Shown here in pieces: positions 31,822-39,258 of a stretch of DNA of 64,000 nt (positions are counted from its first letter, which is position 1; every line of letters starts with the position of its first letter). Below the pieces are notes generated by a model, which saw nothing but the letters and a program-made list of their open reading frames with translations, did not search any database and was not told the origin of the DNA. The stretch is from Spelaeicoccus albus. GTDB lineage: Bacteria > Actinomycetota > Actinomycetes > Actinomycetales > Brevibacteriaceae. The translations under genes were made by a program, and so were the position numbers. The stretch lies in assembly GCF_013409065.1 (NCBI RefSeq), contig NZ_JACBZP010000001.1, positions 806,001 through 870,000 of the forward strand. Reading direction: 5' to 3'.

Positions 31822-32537
31822 GTGCCGTGAAGGGCGGCCCGGCGGTCGCTGCGGGCTCCGGAGCCGACGGGCGCGACGCGGCCGGATCCGGCGGCGTGCG
31901 AATCGGCGTCCTGGCGTTGCAAGGCGACGTGCGCGAACATCGCGCAGTGCTGGAGCGGCTCGGCGCCGACGTCACGCTGGTACGGTCGCCGGCGGAGTTG
32001 GCGGCTGTCGACGGTCTCGTCATGCCCGGCGGGGAAAGCTCGACGATGTGGCGACTGGCGAAGTTGACGGGTCTCGTGACCGACGAGCCCGCCGCGGTCG
32101 GCGCGTCGTCCCCGCACGGACCGTTGCCGGACGCCGTCCGGAACGGCATGCCGGTGCTTGGCACGTGCGCCGGCCTGATCATGCTGGCCGCGACGATCAC
32201 CGACGCCGCACCCGGGCAACGCGGACTCGGCCTTCTGGACGTGACGGTTCACCGCAATGCCTTCGGGTCGCAGCTCGATTCGTTTGAAACGGATTTGCTG
32301 ATGCCCGCGGTCGACGACGAGCCGGTTCGGGTGGCTTTCATCCGCGCACCGATCGTCGAAGCCGCCGGTGAAGACGTCGAAGTGCTTGGCAAGTTGCCGG
32401 ATGGGCGAATCGTGGCAGTGCAACAAGGCCACGTCATCGGCTGTTCGTTCCACCCCGAACTCACCGGCAACGACGGGCTGCACAGGTACTTCCTGGATGC
32501 GGTCCGAGGAACTGCCGGAGCCGCACGGGTGGCCTGA
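31818..32537 (+). CDS. pdxT: Pyridoxal 5'-phosphate synthase, glutaminase subunit
   Basis: A 239-residue class I glutamine amidotransferase releasing ammonia for PdxS. It starts at GTG 31818 inside the pdxS stop. The core begins around residue 28 with [22 protein letters not shown] is the oxyanion region, the nucleophile Cys lies in LGTCAGLIM, and the His-Glu pair is in [10 protein letters not shown]. The ~27-residue Gly/Ala-rich N-terminal extension and a short insert after [11 protein letters not shown] make it longer than the usual ~190-200 residues. A later start is possible, but the GTGA coupling favours this one. Confidence 0.96.
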   Translation: MSAVKGGPAVAAGSGADGRDAAGSGGVRIGVLALQGDVREHRAVLERLGADVTLVRSPAELAAVDGLVMPGGESSTMWRLAKLTGLVTDEPAAVGASSPHGPLPDAVRNGMPVLGTCAGLIMLAATITDAAPGQRGLGLLDVTVHRNAFGSQLDSFETDLLMPAVDDEPVRVAFIRAPIVEAAGEDVEVLGKLPDGRIVAVQQGHVIGCSFHPELTGNDGLHRYFLDAVRGTAGAARVA

Positions 32538-32583
32538 ACGCCGCGTCGTCCAGGCCCACAACGATCGGGCGGGACGAGCTCGC

Positions 32584-33081
32584 TCAGGACAGTTGCCGGT
32601 CGATATCCATCCGGTGATGGCGCACCTCGTGCAGCGTGTGCACGGCAACCCACCGAAGCGTGCGTTCGGTTCGTTGCGGGTAGTTGTACATCACCAGACG
32701 GTTCCAGTCCGAGTCGCCGAGCAATCGCAGGTCATCGGCCAACAAGGCCGAAGCCATCCGTAGCTGCGCGGCGACGCCGTCCGGATTCTGCAACGCGTAG
32801 CCGTCGTGTTCGACCCGCTCGTCGCGCCCCATCGGGTCGAATGTCGGCGTGTCGCGCCGCCGGGCCGCCAAGACCCGTTCACGTTGCACGAGCAGCATGT
32901 CGCGAAGATGGCACCCGTATTCCAGCGGCGACCAGATTCCAGCCTCACGTCTGCCGCGAGCGTGATCGCCGGCGGATTCGAGCCTGGAGGCGAATTCCGC
33001 GGTTTCCGCAACTATCGCATCGGCCACGTCGACCGAAGCGACATCGGCATAGTCGAAGCCGCATTCGGCGCAGGTGTCCAC
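32584..33081 (-). CDS. DinB-like four-helix protein
   Basis: A 165-residue protein of the DinB/MDMPI superfamily. It has an N-terminal CxxCGFDY pair of cysteines, a helix with WSPLEYGCHLRDMLLVQRER and a last helix with HTLHEVRHHRMDID. The His residues of these helices (HLRD, HEVRHHRMD) form the metal site usual for this fold. Biochemical function is unknown for most members; some use mycothiol or act as thiol transferases. It is convergent with pdxT and downstream of rskA, with a hairpin between. Confidence 0.82.
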   Translation of the reverse strand: MDTCAECGFDYADVASVDVADAIVAETAEFASRLESAGDHARGRREAGIWSPLEYGCHLRDMLLVQRERVLAARRRDTPTFDPMGRDERVEHDGYALQNPDGVAAQLRMASALLADDLRLLGDSDWNRLVMYNYPQRTERTLRWVAVHTLHEVRHHRMDIDRQLS

Positions 33082-33116
33082 ATCGATAAGGCTAGCAACG
33101 CCAGCGAACGCCGGCG

Positions 33117-33141
33117 GCCCATCCGCAAAACGCGGATGGGC
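33117..33141 (-). terminator. Hairpin downstream of rskA
   Basis: GCCCATCCGC (33117-33126) and GCGGATGGGC (33132-33141) pair perfectly over 10 bp with a 5-nt loop. It lies in the 82-bp gap between rskA and the DinB-like gene. No T-run follows, so termination may be partial. Confidence 0.6.
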
Positions 33142-33163
33142 GGATGTTGGCCGGGGGCGGAAG

Positions 33164-33955
33164 TCAGCTCGAGCCGAGACTGATCAGCGAGAACGGCTTC
33201 GTCGTAGGCTGCTTCGAACCGCCGTCGGGTTCCACCGTGATCGCGAACGCCCCGGCGTCCTTCACGCCCTTGATCAGCGCCGTCGTCGTCGGCTTGACGT
33301 CGCCGCGATTCATGATCGCCACCGATCGGGGGTTTTTACCCTGGGCGTCCATCAGCCACATCTGGTACACCTTGCCCTTCGGCGGCGCACCGACCTTGTG
33401 CAGCAGCACGACTGCGGCGTTTTCGTCCTCCGACGTCACCATCGTGGTCGTGCCCCCGCCGGGCAGCTCGGCGGTGTTGAGCGTGGCGTCCGGCGCGTCG
33501 AGAACTTCGGCCTGCAGATCGGACGGTTGCGGCTGATTCGACCGCGCGATGCCGTACCCGATTCCGATACCGCCGGCGGCAATGAGGACGGCGGCCGCCA
33601 CCCCGGCGATCACCGTCAGCGCGCGGCGCCGCGGGCGAAGCGGGGTCACGGTGCCGGCGTGGCGTCGCCGAGCGGTCGTCGGGCCGTCGTCGTCCGGCGC
33701 CCGAGAATCACGATGTGGGGCGGACATCTCGCCGGGAACGGCAAGCACCCGGCTCCGCAGGCTCTCGGGCGGATCGACGGCGTCCGCAACGCTGAGCTCC
33801 GCCAGCGACTGCCGGACTTCGGCAACGCGCGCCCTGAACTCGGCGCGCGTTGCCTCATCGGCGGCTTCCAGTCGACGCTCGATGTGAGCGCGTTCCTCAG
33901 GGTCCACCGCGTCGAGCGCGTATACGTCCGCAAATGACAGAAATTCGTCATCCAT
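33164..33955 (-). CDS. rskA: Anti-sigma-K factor
   Basis: A 263-residue single-pass membrane anti-sigma factor. The N-terminal cytoplasmic ~100 residues (FADVYALDAVDPEERAHIER...) bind the sigma factor. A transmembrane helix ALTVIAGVAAAVLIAAGGIG is near residues 112-131, and the extracytoplasmic RskA domain has YQMWLMDAQGK and VAITVEPDGGSKQPT near its end. The gene start overlaps the sigma gene stop by 8 bp, so the pair is translationally coupled. It should hold SigK inactive until regulated proteolysis. Confidence 0.93.
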   Translation of the reverse strand: MDDEFLSFADVYALDAVDPEERAHIERRLEAADEATRAEFRARVAEVRQSLAELSVADAVDPPESLRSRVLAVPGEMSAPHRDSRAPDDDGPTTARRRHAGTVTPLRPRRRALTVIAGVAAAVLIAAGGIGIGYGIARSNQPQPSDLQAEVLDAPDATLNTAELPGGGTTTMVTSEDENAAVVLLHKVGAPPKGKVYQMWLMDAQGKNPRSVAIMNRGDVKPTTTALIKGVKDAGAFAITVEPDGGSKQPTTKPFSLISLGSS

Positions 33956-34520
33956 CGCGGTTCACCCCCAAACATTTCTTCAGCCGCAACAGTCCATCGC
34001 GGATCCTTGATTTCACGGCCGGCAAGCCCGCATGCACGCGTTCGGCGACCTGGCGGTAGGTCAGGCCCGCATAATAGGCGAGAGTAATTGACTCCCGCTG
34101 GGAATCGGTGAGCGTCCCCATACAGGACATCACCTGTTCGGCTTCCGAGTGCTGCGCGACGGCTTCGGCGACTTCATCATGAGCGACGGCTGCGGACGCC
34201 GATTCGTACCTATCCTCACGGTCGCTCCGAGCCCGCTCGCTGCGTACCTTGTCGACGGCGCGCCGGTGTGCGATTGTGATCAGCCATGAAATCGCCGACC
34301 CTTCGGCGGGTGAATACCGTCCGGCCTCGCGCCAAACCTGAAGATACGCCTCCTGAGTGGCGTCTTCGCTGAGGTTCGGGTCAATCAACACGCGACGCGC
34401 CATTCCATATACGCGCGCCGCCGTGGCGTCGTAAAGTTCCGCAAACGCCGCTTGATCGCCGTCGGCGGTCCGCTCGATCAGCCGCGCCAGGCGTTTGGCG
34501 GAAACCAGGTCCGATTCCAT
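33948..34520 (-). CDS. sigK: ECF RNA polymerase sigma factor SigK
   Basis: A 190-residue ECF sigma factor. Region 2 covers about residues 18-90 (AAFAELYDATAARVYGMARR, DATQEAYLQVWREAGRY, ISWLITIAHRRAVDKVR). Region 4 covers about residues 130-185 (LTDSQRESITLAYYAGLTYR, PAVKSRIRDGLLRLKKCL). Partner gene rskA and wording of regions 2 and 4 fit SigK. It is divergent from a CHRD surface protein and sortase pair, which with itself is probably its regulon: matching promoter-like elements face both ways in the 254-bp gap. Confidence 0.92.
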   Translation of the reverse strand: MESDLVSAKRLARLIERTADGDQAAFAELYDATAARVYGMARRVLIDPNLSEDATQEAYLQVWREAGRYSPAEGSAISWLITIAHRRAVDKVRSERARSDREDRYESASAAVAHDEVAEAVAQHSEAEQVMSCMGTLTDSQRESITLAYYAGLTYRQVAERVHAGLPAVKSRIRDGLLRLKKCLGVNRDG

Positions 34521-34605
34521 ACGGACTAAAGCCTAGACGCAGTGACCGCCCGCGTTTCGGACCGACCCGGTGCGCACTCATGAACTCACCCTCCTGATGC
34601 CGGTT

Positions 34606-34632
34606 ATTCGCTGCCGCGAGCGCATTGGATGG
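34606..34632 (-). promoter_or_regulatory. SigK-type promoter in front of sigK
   Basis: On the minus strand CCATCC (34632-34627) and GCGAAT (34611-34606) are separated by 15 nt. This is one base off the CCATCC / CCGAAT pair described for mycobacterial SigK. It ends about 85 nt before the sigK start and suggests autoregulation. Confidence 0.6.
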
Positions 34633-34694
34633 GTGGCAGCCTGCCCGGGCCTGCCGGGCCGGCCGGCTGCTCGAAAAGTTTTTCACCGGGTGAC

Positions 34695-34721
34695 CCATCC
34701 GGTCGCTCGGGTGTTCCGAAT
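34695..34721 (+). promoter_or_regulatory. SigK-type promoter in front of the CHRD-sortase operon
   Basis: CCATCC (34695-34700), 15 nt, CCGAAT (34716-34721): both hexamers match the mycobacterial SigK consensus exactly as I recall it. The spacing equals that of the divergent sigK promoter candidate. The ATG of the CHRD gene lies 53 nt further, preceded by AAGGAG. Confidence 0.65.
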
Positions 34722-34774
34722 CACTGGCATGCGAGCCCGAACAGGGTTCGCGACCACGATTAAGGAGCATCATC

Positions 34775-35611
34775 ATGCTGAAGAGCAGAACGAAGAAGCT
34801 TTTGTTGGCACCCGTAGTCGCCGCAGGAGCGCTCGCGTTCGCCAGCACCACGGCGTTCGCCCCCGCAGCAGCGGCCGCAACCGGGCAGCAGCCCTCCGCA
34901 AGCGGCGCCGACTGGTCGTTCCAGGCCAAGCTCGATCCGGTCAACAACAGCGGCGCCTCGGGCAGCGTGTGGATCACCGGGCACGGCAGCACGGCAACCG
35001 TCACGGAGAAGGCAAGCGGTCTGGCGTCGAAGTTCATGGACGGTCCCTTCCCGCACGTCTCGCACATTCACGTCGTGACCAGCGGCAGCGGTTCCTGCCC
35101 CACCGGCATGACCGACGACAAGAACGGCGACGGCGTCGTCTCCACTCCGGAGGCGGCAGGCGATTACGGCGCCGTGAACACCACGCTGACGACGTCCGGC
35201 GATACCAGCGCCAAGTCGGCGCTGGCCGTCAAGCGCGCGGCGATCCCCGGCTCGTCGGGCACGTACAAGCGCACCTTCCAGCTGAGCGACAAGGCTATTC
35301 AAGCCATGAAGGACGGCCAGGCATCCGTCGTCATCCACGGTCTGGATCCGGCCACGCTGAGCAAGAAGGCGCAAAACGAGAAGAGCCCGCTGTCCAAGGA
35401 CCTGCCGCTTGCAGCCACGGCTCCGGCCGCGTGCGGCACACTCGCCCTGTCGCAAATGAACAAGGCGCCCAACGGTGCTCCGCAGACCGGCGGAGGATCG
35501 ACCTCGCAGGGTGTCGACGGTGAGTTGATCGCGCTCGGCGGCGGCCTGTTGGTCGTGGCCGGCGGAGCAGCCCTGGTTGCCCGTCGTCGTACCGCCACCC
35601 AGCGGAAGTAA
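34775..35611 (+). CDS. CHRD-domain surface protein with sorting-signal-like C-terminus
   Basis: A 278-residue secreted protein. A Sec signal peptide covers about residues 1-35 (KSRTKKLLLAPVVAAGALAF, AAAAA cleavage region). A CHRD domain follows (residues ~45-215) with WITGHGSTATVT, HVSHIHVVTSGSGSCPTGMT and SVVIHGLDPATLS. The C-terminus has the order of a cell-wall sorting signal: APQTG (235-239), a hydrophobic helix (IALGGGLLVVAGGAALVA) and a basic tail RRRTATQRK. The motif has Ala in place of the Leu of LPxTG. The sortase gene 9 bp downstream is the likely partner. Expression is probably SigK-dependent. Confidence 0.85.
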   Translation: MLKSRTKKLLLAPVVAAGALAFASTTAFAPAAAAATGQQPSASGADWSFQAKLDPVNNSGASGSVWITGHGSTATVTEKASGLASKFMDGPFPHVSHIHVVTSGSGSCPTGMTDDKNGDGVVSTPEAAGDYGAVNTTLTTSGDTSAKSALAVKRAAIPGSSGTYKRTFQLSDKAIQAMKDGQASVVIHGLDPATLSKKAQNEKSPLSKDLPLAATAPAACGTLALSQMNKAPNGAPQTGGGSTSQGVDGELIALGGGLLVVAGGAALVARRRTATQRK

Positions 35612-35620
35612 GACGACATC

Positions 35621-36334
35621 ATGACCCGCATCGGGTTCGGCCGCCGCGGACGGATGGTTCTGTCCGCGGTGGCCGTCGTCCTTGCCCTCGTCGGCGGATG
35701 GGCGATCCTGTCGGGGTTTGCCAAGAACGACCCTCCGCCGCAGCCCTCAGCCGCCGAGGCCACGCCGACGAAGGCCCCGCACCCGAGTTCCGGCTCGAAG
35801 AGCCGGTCGGGCTCGCACCAGCCGCAACCCACCGGCGCCGGTACGTCGTCGCCGAAACCGCCTCCGCACCTGAAGCGGTCGAAACCCGTGCACCTCACGG
35901 TGCCGGCCATCGGCGTCGACACGTCGCTCATCACGCTGGGGCTGGACGAAAACGGCGAGATGGAAGTTCCCGACGTCCGCAAGGCGAAGGATTCCAAGGC
36001 CGGCTGGTACAAGTATTCGCCCACGCCGGGCCAGCTCGGTCCGTCGGTGATCATTGGCCACGTCGATTCCGAATACAAGGGGCCGGCCGTGTTTTACAAG
36101 CTCGGCGACATCAAACGCGGCGACACGGCCACCGTCACGCGGGCCGACGGGACGAAGGCAAAGTTCGTCGTCACGAAGGTCGTCGAAGTCAAGAAGGCCA
36201 CGTTCCCGACCAGCAAGATCTACGGCAATACGGACGACGCCGAGTTGCGGCTGATCACGTGCGGCGGCGAATTCAACAGCGCCACCGGGCATCATTTGGA
36301 CAATATCGTCGTGTACGGCAAATTCACGCCGTGA
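35621..36334 (+). CDS. Class F sortase
   Basis: A 237-residue membrane-anchored transpeptidase. The N-terminal signal-anchor helix covers about residues 12-33, a Pro/Ser-rich linker runs to about residue 85, and the sortase beta-barrel starts at VHLTVPAIGVD. The catalytic His147 is in VIIGHVDSEY and the catalytic Cys214 in LRLITCGGEF. At the place where many sortases have the catalytic Arg (a few residues past the Cys strand, before DN.VV) this protein reads GHHLDNIVVYG, so the Arg is absent there or supplied elsewhere. It should cleave a sorting motif of the neighbouring CHRD protein and attach it to the wall. Confidence 0.88.
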   Translation: MTRIGFGRRGRMVLSAVAVVLALVGGWAILSGFAKNDPPPQPSAAEATPTKAPHPSSGSKSRSGSHQPQPTGAGTSSPKPPPHLKRSKPVHLTVPAIGVDTSLITLGLDENGEMEVPDVRKAKDSKAGWYKYSPTPGQLGPSVIIGHVDSEYKGPAVFYKLGDIKRGDTATVTRADGTKAKFVVTKVVEVKKATFPTSKIYGNTDDAELRLITCGGEFNSATGHHLDNIVVYGKFTP

Positions 36335-36395
36335 CTCCCCGGAGTTACTTGGCGACCAGCACGGCGTTACGGCCGCGGCCGGTGCCGGCGCGTTG

Positions 36396-37787
36396 TCATT
36401 CGCGGCGCGTGACGTTCTTCAGCGTCCGGTCGGTGACAGTGACGACGAGCAGGATTCCGGCCGAAACGACCATGAACCAGGCCAAGTCGTGCATGCCGCC
36501 GGTCGTGGCCCGCTCACCGAACAGCGCGCCGCTGGCCGACGAGGCAAGCATGGCGCCGAGGTACATGAACGTTCGAAGCAGTCCCGATGATGCTCCGATC
36601 CGCGCGGGATCGGCCTGGTAGTAGACGGTGTTCTGCAAAGCCAGGTTCACGAGGCCCTGCGGGACGCCGAACGCAAGAGTGACGACCACGAGCAGCCACA
36701 CTGCCGTGTCGGCACTCGTGAAGAGCAGGAGACTGCACGCGACGAGCTGCGCGGCCGCCCCGACGATGAGCTTGCCGCGGACCTGGGGACGCGGACCGGT
36801 GAGTGTGGCCACGATGATCCCGACGGCGAAAGTCGGCAGCAGCACCAGTCCGGCTGACGAGGCGCTCAGACCGCGGCCGTCTTCGAGCCACTGAGTGAAC
36901 CCGTACAGAAAGCTGTACGACACGACCGCCGCCACGACCGCACGGGCGTAGGTGACCAGCAGCGGCACGTTCCCGGCGAACACGCGGACGTCAATGAACG
37001 GGTCGTCGACGCGCAGCTCGCGCAAGGCGAATCCGGCTCCCGCAACAATCGTGATGCCGAGCAACCATGCCATCGAAGCGTGCAGATTCATCAGGAACAG
37101 CAACAGGCTCACCAGCGTGGTCGCGAAGAGCAGAATGCCGACGAGATCGAGTCGAAGGCCGGACGACGGGTCGGCTCCGGACGAGGCGTGTTTCGGCAGC
37201 ACGAGGTAGCCCAGGACCAGGCACGCGATGCCGAGCGGAATGTTGACCGCGAACGTGGCGCGCCAGCCGCCCACGCCGATGAGCACACCACCGAGCGTCG
37301 GACCGATCACGGCAATGGTCTGGGTTGCGATCGACAGCGCGGTGAGGACGCCGGCAGGACTCTGGACTCCGGTGCGCTCGCCTTCGCTGCGGATGAGGTA
37401 CATCGAGGCCGGGTAACCGGCGCACGTGCCGAACCCGAGAATGACGCGGGCCGCGATGAGCACGCCGATGCTCGGCGCGAAGGTACCCACGATCCCCGCA
37501 ATGAGGGCAAGGGAGGCGCCGATGAGGAAGAGTCGCCGTGGACCGAACACGTCGACCAGGCGTCCGACGAGAGGCTGCCCGATGGAGGTTGCCAGGTAGA
37601 GCGCCGATACGAGCCACGCGGTTCGCGACGCGGGCGCCCCGAATGCCGCGGCAATGGGAACCAATGCGACCGCGATGATCGACGAATTGATCGGGTTGAG
37701 GATCGACCCGAGAATCATCGGAGCAAGCAGCCGCCGGTCAAATCGGTCGGGGCGCGGCGCGTGCGTCCGCGGAGAAGCAGAGGTCAT
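36396..37787 (-). CDS. MFS drug transporter (DHA2-like)
   Basis: A 463-residue multidrug-type exporter with about 14 hydrophobic segments. It starts at ATG 37787, overlapping the MarR gene stop by 4 bp. Typical blocks are LNPINSSIIAVALVPIAAAF in helix 1, GRLVDVFGPRRLFLIGA (motif A) and GFGTCAGYPASMYLIRSEGE. It probably exports a toxic compound by proton antiport. Coupling to MarR indicates the regulator and pump are made together and that the drug itself is the inducer. The substrate cannot be read. Confidence 0.9.
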   Translation of the reverse strand: MTSASPRTHAPRPDRFDRRLLAPMILGSILNPINSSIIAVALVPIAAAFGAPASRTAWLVSALYLATSIGQPLVGRLVDVFGPRRLFLIGASLALIAGIVGTFAPSIGVLIAARVILGFGTCAGYPASMYLIRSEGERTGVQSPAGVLTALSIATQTIAVIGPTLGGVLIGVGGWRATFAVNIPLGIACLVLGYLVLPKHASSGADPSSGLRLDLVGILLFATTLVSLLLFLMNLHASMAWLLGITIVAGAGFALRELRVDDPFIDVRVFAGNVPLLVTYARAVVAAVVSYSFLYGFTQWLEDGRGLSASSAGLVLLPTFAVGIIVATLTGPRPQVRGKLIVGAAAQLVACSLLLFTSADTAVWLLVVVTLAFGVPQGLVNLALQNTVYYQADPARIGASSGLLRTFMYLGAMLASSASGALFGERATTGGMHDLAWFMVVSAGILLVVTVTDRTLKNVTRRE

Positions 37788-38236
37788 GCGCGGGCGAGGC
37801 GTTCGATGATCGCCATCGCGTCGATCACTGTCTTGCGTTCGTCGTCGGTCAATTCCGTGTCCATGGTCTGCGCCAGCCATTCGCCGCGCGCAGCGCGCAG
37901 GCCGCTGCTGCGTAGCGCGCCTTCCTGCGTCAGGGCAATGATGTGACGCCGACCGTCGCTCGGATCGGGCGTTCTGGCAACGAGCCCGAGTTCTTCCAGG
38001 GCGGCGATCGTCACGGCCATCGACTGCGGCTTGACCCCTTCGAGCGCGGCCAGCGCCGACGCGCTTGCGGCTTCGCCCTTGTTGAGCCGCGCCAGGACGG
38101 AAACCTGACTGGCCGAGAGTTCCGTGTCGACCTCGCGCATCCGCCGGCGCAGCCGTCCGAATGCAACGCGCAGGTCGATCGATGCCCGAAGCGAGGACGT
38201 GTCGTCATCCCTCGCTTGTGCGATCCCGGTATCCAT
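37784..38236 (-). CDS. MarR family regulator
   Basis: A 150-residue winged-helix regulator. The DNA-binding core is near residues 45-105 (LSASQVSVLARLNKGEAASA, MAVTIAALEELGLVARTPDP, wing SDGRRHIIALT). First gene of a two-gene operon with the MFS exporter and divergent from an isochorismatase-like hydrolase gene, 64 bp apart. It likely represses both directions from that gap. Confidence 0.9.
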   Translation of the reverse strand: MDTGIAQARDDDTSSLRASIDLRVAFGRLRRRMREVDTELSASQVSVLARLNKGEAASASALAALEGVKPQSMAVTIAALEELGLVARTPDPSDGRRHIIALTQEGALRSSGLRAARGEWLAQTMDTELTDDERKTVIDAMAIIERLARA

Positions 38237-38255
38237 ATCATCAGCTTATGCTTAT

Positions 38256-38291
38256 CAGTTTAATTTGTACAGTCTGAACTGACGATATAAT
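38256..38291 (+). promoter_or_regulatory. Promoter of the hydrolase gene with overlapping inverted repeat
   Basis: A consensus -10 box TATAAT is at 38286-38291, only 10 nt before the ATG at 38301, so the transcript should be leaderless or nearly so. CAGTT (38256-38260) and AACTG (38277-38281) form an inverted repeat over the -35/spacer region, a plausible MarR site. Confidence 0.6.
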
Positions 38292-38300
38292 GTTGGACGC

Positions 38301-38867
38301 ATGAGTACCTCCGGCACGGCATTATTGGTCATGGATTTTCAGCACGGCATCGTCGAGCGTCTCGATACGCCCGAGGCGGTCTCGACCGCCGGCAGGGCTG
38401 TTGCGGCCGCCCGCAATGCGGGTATACCGGTCTTCTTCGTCCGGGTGGCTTTCCGCCCGGGATACCCCGAGGTGGCCGACACGAATCTCAGCTTCGGGCG
38501 CGCCAAACAACACGCCGGGGACACCATGAACGAGGCCAACGCCGCCACACAGATCGACGCGGCGCTGAGCCCACTCCCGGGCGAGCCAATCGTCACCAAG
38601 CGCCGCATCAGCGCCTTCACGGGCAGCGACCTCGACGTTCTGCTCCGCGGCGCCAATGCCGACCACATCGTTTTGGCCGGCATATCCACCAGCGGCGTCG
38701 TGCTGTCGACGCTACGGCAAGCCGCCGACCTCGACTTCTCGATCACAGTGCTGGAAGACGCGTGCGCGGACGCCGACCCGGAGGTCCACCGCGTCCTCAC
38801 CGAAAAAATCTTCCCGCGTCAGGCCGCGGTGACCACTGCCGACGAATGGATAAAATCGCTCAATTAA
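38301..38867 (+). CDS. Isochorismatase-family hydrolase lacking the usual cysteine
   Basis: A 188-residue alpha/beta protein of the cysteine-hydrolase superfamily. The Asp of the triad is in LLVMDFQHG (Asp12) and the Lys in VTKRRISAF (about Lys99-100). The motif that normally reads GxxTSxCV is GISTSGVVLSTLRQA here, so Val stands where the nucleophilic Cys is expected. That variant occurs in isochorismatase-like branches that use water rather than a thiol, or in inactive members. No ribosome site is visible. Divergent from a MarR-MFS operon. Confidence 0.82.
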   Translation: MSTSGTALLVMDFQHGIVERLDTPEAVSTAGRAVAAARNAGIPVFFVRVAFRPGYPEVADTNLSFGRAKQHAGDTMNEANAATQIDAALSPLPGEPIVTKRRISAFTGSDLDVLLRGANADHIVLAGISTSGVVLSTLRQAADLDFSITVLEDACADADPEVHRVLTEKIFPRQAAVTTADEWIKSLN

Positions 38868-38883
38868 CCTGGGCCCACCTCGT

Positions 38884-38949
38884 AAAACGCGCCGCGTCGT
38901 CGGGAACGCGCCGTCATGACGGCGCGTTCCCGACGACGCGGCGCGTTTT
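38884..38949. repeat. Perfect 66-bp palindrome, AAAACGC...CCGTCATGACGG family, copy 2
   Basis: Two 33-bp arms meet without a loop at CATG (38915-38918). Outer ends are AAAACGCGCCGC and GCGGCGCGTTTT, and the core is CGCCGTCATGACGGCG. Every base pair checks by eye. It lies between convergent genes (hydrolase and YdeI-like) and shares outer and inner motifs with the palindrome at 27648-27717. It may double as a bidirectional terminator. Confidence 0.85.
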
Positions 38950-38982
38950 GCGTAAAAAGTTAGCGGGCAAGGCGGCCGGCGG

Positions 38983-39249
38983 TCACGTGCCGGTGCGTTC
39001 GCGATGCTTGCAGCCGGGCCAGCAGCAGGGACGCCGCTGGCCTTCTTCCAATTCTTCCTGCGTCCTGCGGATACGGCGCTCGCGAGTTTTCTCTTGTTTG
39101 GCGTCTTCGACCCAGCAAATGAACTCGTTACGTGCCAACGGAGTAATGTCCGTCCACGCCGCAAACGCCTCGGCGTTCCCGGTCAGCGCCGCCCGTAAAT
39201 CGGCGGGCAGTTCGTGCACGACGCCGCCCGGAACTTGCTCCGTCTCCAT
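38983..39249 (-). CDS. YdeI/OmpD-associated-type small protein
   Basis: An 88-residue protein resembling the C-terminal YdeI domain: LPADLRAALTGNAEAFAAWT, LARNEFICWVEDAKQEKTRE, RIRRTQEELEEGQRRPCCWP. The last part has CCWPGC-K-H, possibly a metal site. This is the common short actinobacterial form. Function is not established; homologs have been linked to bacteriocin or peptide resistance. It follows the DUF2332 gene by 9 bp on the same strand. Confidence 0.75.
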   Translation of the reverse strand: METEQVPGGVVHELPADLRAALTGNAEAFAAWTDITPLARNEFICWVEDAKQEKTRERRIRRTQEELEEGQRRPCCWPGCKHRERTGT

Positions 39250-39258
39250 GCGGCAATT

